Shown in pieces: positions 53,247 through 57,673 of a stretch of DNA of 57,673 nucleotides (its first letter is position 1; every line of letters starts with the position of its first letter). Source of the stretch: Lachnospiraceae bacterium (GTDB lineage: Bacteria > Bacillota > Clostridia > Lachnospirales > Lachnospiraceae); the NCBI GenBank assembly GCA_910574185.1, contig CAJSZQ010000026.1, positions 1 to 57,673 of the forward strand, written 5' to 3'. The translations under genes were made by a program, and so were the position numbers. Below the pieces are notes generated by a model. It was not told the DNA's origin. It ran no database searches and was given only the letters and a program-made list of their open reading frames with translations.

Positions 53247-53957
53247 ATGCTTGGCTTTAGCCTTTCTATGTGGATGCAAGGCATTAAAGTTCCGTTATTT
53301 GTCGGTTCCAACCTTTTGCACTGCTGCATAGTCGGCGGTTCTGGAAGTGGTAAAAGTACATGGTTATTATACTTTATCTATCAGATTCGTAAATCCATAC
53401 CCTGTGAATTTGTTATCTGCGACTTTAAGCGTTCCGGCGAGTTCACAGGCATAACAAACCATTATGCCGAATACGAAATCTGCATTGATGAAATACGCCT
53501 TTTCTATGAAGAATTTTCAGAAGCCCCGGATGGCGGGAACGGCATAACCCGGATATTAATTATTGATGAAATTGCCGGACTTCTCAACCATTTAAACATG
53601 ACCAAAGAAGGCAAAAAGGAAGCAGACGAAATCAGAATGATTATGTCAAGTATACTGATGCTAGGCAGAAGCAGGAAGCGTTTTTTAATTCTGTCCATGC
53701 AGAGATATTCTGCTTCTGTCTTTCCGGCTTCGTCCGGCTCGGCAGATAACTTCATGATATCTGTAGGACTGGGAAAGCTGAGCGTTGACGGCCGTCGCGG
53801 TCTGTTCGCCGGAGAACATTTTGAAGGAGAAGAAGATATAACTTTCGGCATGGGAAAGGGACTGCTCCTCCGGGACGGATACGAATTATGCGGCCTGCAG
53901 GTCCCCCGTCTGGACAAACAGAAACTGTTATTTATTTTACAGTCAATGAACCGTTAA
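53247..53957 (+). CDS. FtsK/TcpA-like DNA-translocase ATPase
   Basis: The 236-residue ATPase has Walker A GGSGSGKST (about 29-37), CEFVICDFKRSGEF, the Walker B RILIIDEIAGLL, and RKRFLILSMQRYSASVFPAS. It is shorter than TcpA of conjugative plasmids and lacks its own membrane helices; the preceding gene may supply them. Such proteins couple DNA to transfer or segregation. The ribosome site is weak, so coupling with the gene before it is likely. Confidence 0.85.
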   Translation: MLGFSLSMWMQGIKVPLFVGSNLLHCCIVGGSGSGKSTWLLYFIYQIRKSIPCEFVICDFKRSGEFTGITNHYAEYEICIDEIRLFYEEFSEAPDGGNGITRILIIDEIAGLLNHLNMTKEGKKEADEIRMIMSSILMLGRSRKRFLILSMQRYSASVFPASSGSADNFMISVGLGKLSVDGRRGLFAGEHFEGEEDITFGMGKGLLLRDGYELCGLQVPRLDKQKLLFILQSMNR

Positions 53958-54185
53958 ACTGTTTTAAATTATGTAACTATACTCTGGTTCCTTTTGCTGG
54001 ACTGAGTGGCTGCCGCAGGCAGACGCGAAGGGAAGTAAAAGGAATCAGAAGTGCGCTGGGTGTAGTATTACCCAGCGCACAAACAAAGGAAAAATATAAA
54101 AAAATCTTGATTTTACAAGGGTTCTACAAAGCAAAAACTTGTTCGCACCCTGTGAACAAAATGAACAGCGAAAGGACAATACGAA

Positions 54186-55211
54186 ATGAAAACAGAAAAC
54201 AGAGCAGCAAAAAATATCCAGCGTCATGCATTCCAGCTAACCATCAATAATCCTGCGGATTATGGATATGACCATACAGCCATAAAGAAATTATGCGTAA
54301 CCAGTTTCTCAACATTAAAATATTTCTGTATGGCTGATGAAACAGGGAAGAACGGAACGCCCCATACGCATATATATATCTGCTTTTCCTCAAGGGTACG
54401 CTGGGCGAAAGTAAAAAAGGCTTTTCCGGAAGCCCATATTGAAGTAGCCCATGGTTCAGCAGAAGAAAATATTATGTACATCAAAAAAGATGGCAAATGG
54501 AGGGATACGGAAAAAGAAGAGACCAGAATTGAAGGCAGCTATGAGGAATGGGGCGAACCTCCGAAGCAGAAAGGAAATAATCAGGATATGGCTGAACTTT
54601 ACCAGCTTATAAAGGCCGGATATACTGATTCAGAAATCTTTGAAATCAATAATGACTACATAAAGGAAGTAGACCGAATTAATAAGGTCAGAACAACCAT
54701 CCTTGTTGACAAATACAAGGGCACCCGGAGAAACATTCATGTTGTGTACATCAGCGGAGCAACTGGAACAGGAAAGACACGCGGTGTACTGGATACACAT
54801 GGGGATTCTAATGTATACCGGGTATCCGATTATGACCATCCTTTCGACCAGTATGCATGTCAGAGTGTACTCTGCTTTGACGAGTTCCGGTCTAACCTGA
54901 GATTATCTGATATGCTGAATTACTGTGATATTTATCCGATTCAGTTACCTTCCCGCTACTCAAATAAAGTAGCCTGTTATGAAACAGTATATATCGTATC
55001 TAACTGGGATTTGGAAAAACAGTATCCCGACTGTAAAAAGAATGATAAAGAATCTTATGACGCATTCTTACGGCGAATCCATGAAGTCAGGGTATATAAT
55101 GCAGACGGCACAATAGACACTTATAACTCTGTAAAAGAATATATGTATCGAAATACCCCATTAAAGGAAATAACAAAATGTGAGCAGCAGAAGCTGCCCT
55201 TTACCAATTAA
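54186..55211 (+). CDS. Rolling-circle Rep with HUH endonuclease and SF3 helicase (CRESS-type)
   Basis: The 341-residue protein has endonuclease motif I FQLTINN (16-22), the HUH motif PHTHIYI (His60, His62) and motif III MYIKKDG with nucleophile Tyr98. A superfamily-3 helicase follows with Walker A GATGTGKT (191-198), Walker B VLCFDEF (228-234) and motif C YIVSN with Asn273. This domain order and the motif spacing are those of Reps of CRESS-DNA viruses (circo-, geminivirus-like) and related bacterial plasmids. It nicks and unwinds DNA for rolling-circle replication of the excised element. AAAGGA precedes the ATG. Confidence 0.92.
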   Translation: MKTENRAAKNIQRHAFQLTINNPADYGYDHTAIKKLCVTSFSTLKYFCMADETGKNGTPHTHIYICFSSRVRWAKVKKAFPEAHIEVAHGSAEENIMYIKKDGKWRDTEKEETRIEGSYEEWGEPPKQKGNNQDMAELYQLIKAGYTDSEIFEINNDYIKEVDRINKVRTTILVDKYKGTRRNIHVVYISGATGTGKTRGVLDTHGDSNVYRVSDYDHPFDQYACQSVLCFDEFRSNLRLSDMLNYCDIYPIQLPSRYSNKVACYETVYIVSNWDLEKQYPDCKKNDKESYDAFLRRIHEVRVYNADGTIDTYNSVKEYMYRNTPLKEITKCEQQKLPFTN

Positions 55212-55350
55212 TCCAAAGAAATAAAAATGTGAAAAGAAAGGAGATATTTTAGCTGATACACGCACCGTATTGTAAAGTTTTGTAGCGTAGTAAGATATCA
55301 GGCTAAATATTTAATATATAAATTATGTACTGCTAAATTTAAAGCGCAGC

Positions 55351-56589
55351 ATGAACGCAAACATAAGTTCTGATAAAGTATTGCAATATTTGCAGGAATC
55401 TGGTAGAATAAATTTAGATGACGTGGAACAGGCCATGAGAAAAACCGAATTAGAAAGAATCATCAAGCACCATCCTTACAGCATTACCTTTTGCTCGGGA
55501 CGCTGGCAGACCTATGTAAAGGATGATACACAAAAATCCGGCAGAAAAAAGCTGGTTAAATCCACAAAAGAAAAATTACATACCGCACTTTATGAGTATT
55601 ACAAGCAGCAGGAAAAAAATAACAGTCTTGCTCATGCCACAGTAAAATCGCTGTATCCCAGATGGAAGGAATACAAATCCTTACGGACTTCTGCTTCTAA
55701 TTACATCCGCAGGATTGATAATGATTGGAAACGCTATTATACAGACGCTGATATTATCAATATTCCAATCCGTAAATTGACAAAATTAGTTCTTAGTAAC
55801 TGGGCGCACACTTTAATACAAGACAATAACATGACCAAAAACCAGTATTATAACTGTACAGTGATTATACGTCAGGTCTTGGAATATGCTGTGGATTTGG
55901 AAATCATAGAAAGCAATCCTTTTTCTCTTGTGAAAGTGGATGGCAGACGCTTATTCCGTCAGCAGAAAAAGAAAGCAAATGAAACTCAGGTATTTCTGAA
56001 AGAAGAACTTCATACTTTGCAGACTCTGGCTATGGAAGATTTTCTCTATGATACCCGTTTGAAATATCGTCTTGCACCTCTCAGCATTATTTTTCAAACC
56101 CTGACCGGACTGAGATTAGGAGAATTGTGTTGTGTAAGGTATTCCGATATAGAGGGAAGTTACATCAGCATTGTACGAATGTACCGCCCAGAAACAAACG
56201 AAATCGTACAGCACACGAAAGGCTATGAGGACAGAAAAGTATTTCTAACAAAGGATGCTAAAGAAATAATCAGTAAAGCCCAACAATACCAAAAGACACA
56301 TCATTTGAATAGCACTGGCTATATTTTTTCCTGTAATGACGCTCCTTTATCTGTACGCTCTGTAAATGGACTTTATAGGAAATATTGCAGCAAAATGGAT
56401 ATTACCTATAAGTCGTCCCATAAAGCGCGTAAAACATTTATTTCCGCACTGATAGATGGCAATGTCAATATCAACACTATCAGAGAGTGTGTCGGTCACG
56501 CTGATGAACGTACAACATACAATAATTATTGTTTTGACCGTAACACAGTTTCAGAAAAGGAGTCGCTGATAGAACAAGCTCTTTCATAA
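55351..56589 (+). CDS. int: Tyrosine-family site-specific integrase
   Basis: The 412-residue recombinase has all catalytic residues: Arg255 (TGLRLGEL), Lys290 (HTKGYEDRK), His357 and Arg360 (HKARKTF), His383 (GHADERTTY) and the nucleophile Tyr393 (NNYCFDR). An N-terminal arm-binding part and a SAM-like core-binding domain (about 95-200) precede the catalytic domain. It ends 154 bp before the tRNA-Lys attachment site and presumably integrates the element there. No separate excisionase is seen between Rep and integrase; one of the small HTH proteins may serve. Confidence 0.94.
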   Translation: MNANISSDKVLQYLQESGRINLDDVEQAMRKTELERIIKHHPYSITFCSGRWQTYVKDDTQKSGRKKLVKSTKEKLHTALYEYYKQQEKNNSLAHATVKSLYPRWKEYKSLRTSASNYIRRIDNDWKRYYTDADIINIPIRKLTKLVLSNWAHTLIQDNNMTKNQYYNCTVIIRQVLEYAVDLEIIESNPFSLVKVDGRRLFRQQKKKANETQVFLKEELHTLQTLAMEDFLYDTRLKYRLAPLSIIFQTLTGLRLGELCCVRYSDIEGSYISIVRMYRPETNEIVQHTKGYEDRKVFLTKDAKEIISKAQQYQKTHHLNSTGYIFSCNDAPLSVRSVNGLYRKYCSKMDITYKSSHKARKTFISALIDGNVNINTIRECVGHADERTTYNNYCFDRNTVSEKESLIEQALS

Positions 56590-56592
56590 TAA

Positions 56593-56643
56593 GTGTACTC
56601 AAATGTACTCAGATCTATTTTGCAGGAAGTGTACACCTAATTG
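56593..56643. other. Integrase arm-type repeats near attR
   Basis: GTGTACTCAAATGTACTCAG at 56593-56612 repeats the sequence near attL, and GTGTACACCTAATTG (56629-56643) is inverted relative to the left copy. They stand between the integrase stop and the tRNA-Lys gene. Confidence 0.6.
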
Positions 56644-56742
56644 AACACCCATGTAATTGTTAAAAGCTTGAATCCCTTGAAAACAGGGACTTTTACAAAA
56701 AATACTGTCTAAGGAATCTCTTCCAAAGACAGTATTTACACC

Positions 56743-56815
56743 TGAGCGTGCGGGGATTCGAACCCCGGACAACTTGATTAAAAGTCAAGTGCTCTACCAC
56801 CTGAGCTACACGCCC
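56743..56815 (-). tRNA. tRNA-Lys (TTT)
   Basis: The acceptor GGGCGTG/CACGCTC has one G-U pair, the anticodon loop CTTTTAA gives TTT, and the discriminator is A. The last 23 bp (56743-56765) are attR of the integrative element, and the gene stays complete. Confidence 0.96.
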
Positions 56816-56841
56816 CCATTTTAGTTTTTTTACAAAAAAAA

Positions 56842-56914
<73 letters not shown>

Positions 56915-56919
56915 ATTAA

Positions 56920-56993
<74 letters not shown>

Positions 56994-57024
56994 ATATTAT
57001 ATTTTCTTGAGCACAATCACTCAA

Positions 57025-57097
57025 AGCCGATGATCGGACTCGAACCGATAACCTGCTGATTACAAATCAGCTGCTCTGCCAATTGAGCCACATCGGC
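57025..57097 (-). tRNA. tRNA-Thr (TGT)
   Basis: Acceptor GCCGATG/CATCGGC, anticodon loop TTTGTAA (TGT), all arms present. A degenerate partial copy lies directly upstream at 57104-57181. Confidence 0.95.
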
Positions 57098-57103
57098 AAA
57101 TTC

Positions 57104-57181
57104 CGTAAAGCAACTGATTTGTAACCAGCGCTCTGCCTGCGATTGACTTTGTCAATCTAGAAGAATTGAGCCATATCGGCA
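57104..57181 (-). pseudogene. Degenerate partial tRNA-Thr copy
   Basis: On the minus strand the segment begins GCCGATATGGCTCAATT, like tRNA-Thr, then has foreign sequence with a small hairpin (GATTGACAAAGTCAATC), then GCAGAGCGCTG and an altered anticodon-stem region. The T arm and acceptor 3' strand are missing. It is probably a duplicated and decayed 5' half of the neighbouring tRNA-Thr. Confidence 0.7.
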
Positions 57182-57187
57182 CGAGAA

Positions 57188-57269
57188 TGGATGGAGGTGG
57201 ATTCGAACCACCGAAGCAACTTGCAACAGATTTACAGTCTGCCCCCTTTGGCCACTCGGGAACCCATCC
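57188..57269 (-). tRNA. tRNA-Tyr (GTA)
   Basis: The 82-nt gene has a long variable arm, anticodon loop CTGTAAA (GTA) and acceptor GGATGGG. Confidence 0.95.
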
Positions 57270-57272
57270 ATA

Positions 57273-57345
57273 TGGGACCTACAGGGCTCGAACCTGTGAC
57301 CCTCTGCTTGTAAGGCAGATGCTCTCCCAGCTGAGCTAAGATCCC
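57273..57345 (-). tRNA. tRNA-Val (TAC)
   Basis: Acceptor GGGATCT/AGGTCCC with a G-U or U-G pair, anticodon loop CTTACAA (TAC), standard arms. Confidence 0.95.
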
Positions 57346-57446
57346 AAAATACATCATCTCTTCACTAAGCTCAAAAAAATTCGCTAAGTTCAGAGATGGA
57401 CTTTCACACTAGATTTGAAAACACCTCATCAAGTGTTCAATGTCAA

Positions 57447-57520
57447 CGACCCAGAAGAGACTCGAACTCTCGACCTCCGCCGTGACAGGGCGGCGCTCTA
57501 ACCAACTGAGCCACTGGGCC
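57447..57520 (-). tRNA. tRNA-Asp (GTC)
   Basis: Acceptor GGCCCAG/CTGGGTC, anticodon loop CTGTCAC (GTC), discriminator G. It is the first tRNA after the 23S rRNA in transcription order. Confidence 0.96.
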
Positions 57521-57581
57521 ACATATGTACCTTCAAAACTGCATACAAGAATTAACATCTTCTCTTACCTATCTGCCTTCC

Positions 57582-57673
57582 CTTGGTTATGCCCTCGACC
57601 GATTAGTAACAGTCAGCTCCACATGTTGCCATGCTTCCACCTCTGCCCTATCTACCTCGTCGTCTTCAAGGGG
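57582..57673 (-). rRNA. 23S ribosomal RNA, 3' end (cut by window edge)
   Basis: On the minus strand the sequence ends ...TACTAATCGGTCGAGGGCATA, the conserved 3' end of clostridial 23S rRNA, after GAAGACGACGAGGTAGATAG. The 5' part lies outside the window. No 5S rRNA is found between it and tRNA-Asp. The 3' boundary is approximate. Confidence 0.9.

Larger units (their letters stand above)
48207..56765. mobile_element. 8.6-kb integrative element in tRNA-Lys with CRESS-type Rep
   Basis: The 23-bp 3' end of tRNA-Lys (56743-56765) is repeated at 48207-48229. Between the two lie an SLH surface protein, three small regulators, a SprT-like peptidase, three unknown proteins, an FtsK/TcpA-like ATPase, a Rep with HUH and SF3 helicase domains, and a tyrosine integrase next to the tRNA. 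Arm-type repeats flank both ends. It seems intact. There is no relaxase/T4SS set, so it is an integrated plasmid-like element or an element mobilised in another way. Confidence 0.9.

Overview
The window looks like a chromosomal segment of a Gram-positive anaerobe of the Lachnospiraceae type (Clostridia). The support is the gene order murB-rapZ-whiA-crh, strong AGGAGG ribosome-binding sites, a HydE [FeFe]-hydrogenase maturase, a cobalamin riboswitch, and many ABC/PTS sugar systems of the gut-commensal kind. Genus and species cannot be decided from the sequence alone.

Left part (1-9,975). After an IS-like edge come a diacylglycerol-kinase-like gene and the murB-rapZ-whiA-crh operon on the minus strand. 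The HPr-like protein of that operon has Asp at position 15 instead of the catalytic His, so it is a Crh-type regulator. On the plus strand are a CNNM/HlyC membrane protein and then a flagellin whose central domain is replaced by an HExxH metallopeptidase (a flagellinolysin). It has a possible sigma-28 promoter and a small zinc-ribbon partner gene. A sorbitol/sorbose-phosphate-type dehydrogenase follows.

Catabolic region (12,826-26,927), preceded by a decayed mobilizable element (10,218-12,537). It holds two xylose-isomerase-like TIM-barrel proteins, a Gfo/Idh/MocA oxidoreductase, a VOC protein, a ribose-type ABC transporter with lipoprotein, a zinc dehydrogenase, a divergent LacI regulator, EtfB, EtfA with a ferredoxin domain, and an Old-Yellow-Enzyme/FeS/FAD reductase. 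The motif TTTCnGAAA occurs in both promoter regions and ties the two operons into one regulon. I infer uptake and oxidation of a glycoside or polyol coupled to flavin-based reduction of an unsaturated compound; the substrate is unknown. A 42-bp perfect inverted repeat separates the binding-protein gene from the transporter ATPase gene.

Middle part (27,350-47,841). This carries an amidase with SPOR domain, an SGNH hydrolase, a small prophage remnant in a tRNA-Ser gene (with a GNAT/antitoxin-like pair), a beta-glucoside PTS/GH1/RpiB/RpiR locus, and a papain-like hydrolase. A B12-riboswitch-controlled DUF4430 lipoprotein plus ECF S-component follows, then a duplicated-domain DUF6070-like protein behind BlaI-like boxes, hydE-cysK, metY with a leader peptide, a LysR regulator and tcdA.

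Right part (48,207-57,673). An 8.6-kb integrative element lies between two copies of the 3' end of tRNA-Lys. It carries an SLH surface protein, small regulators, a SprT-like peptidase, a long palindrome (possible origin), an FtsK/TcpA-like ATPase, a Rep protein with the HUH plus superfamily-3-helicase layout of CRESS-DNA virus Reps, and a tyrosine integrase. Behind it are tRNA genes Lys, Phe, fMet, Thr, a broken Thr copy, Tyr, Val and Asp, then the 3' end of a 23S rRNA, all on the minus strand.

Dispersed intergenic palindromes sharing GTTACTGTTCAC occur at several places.
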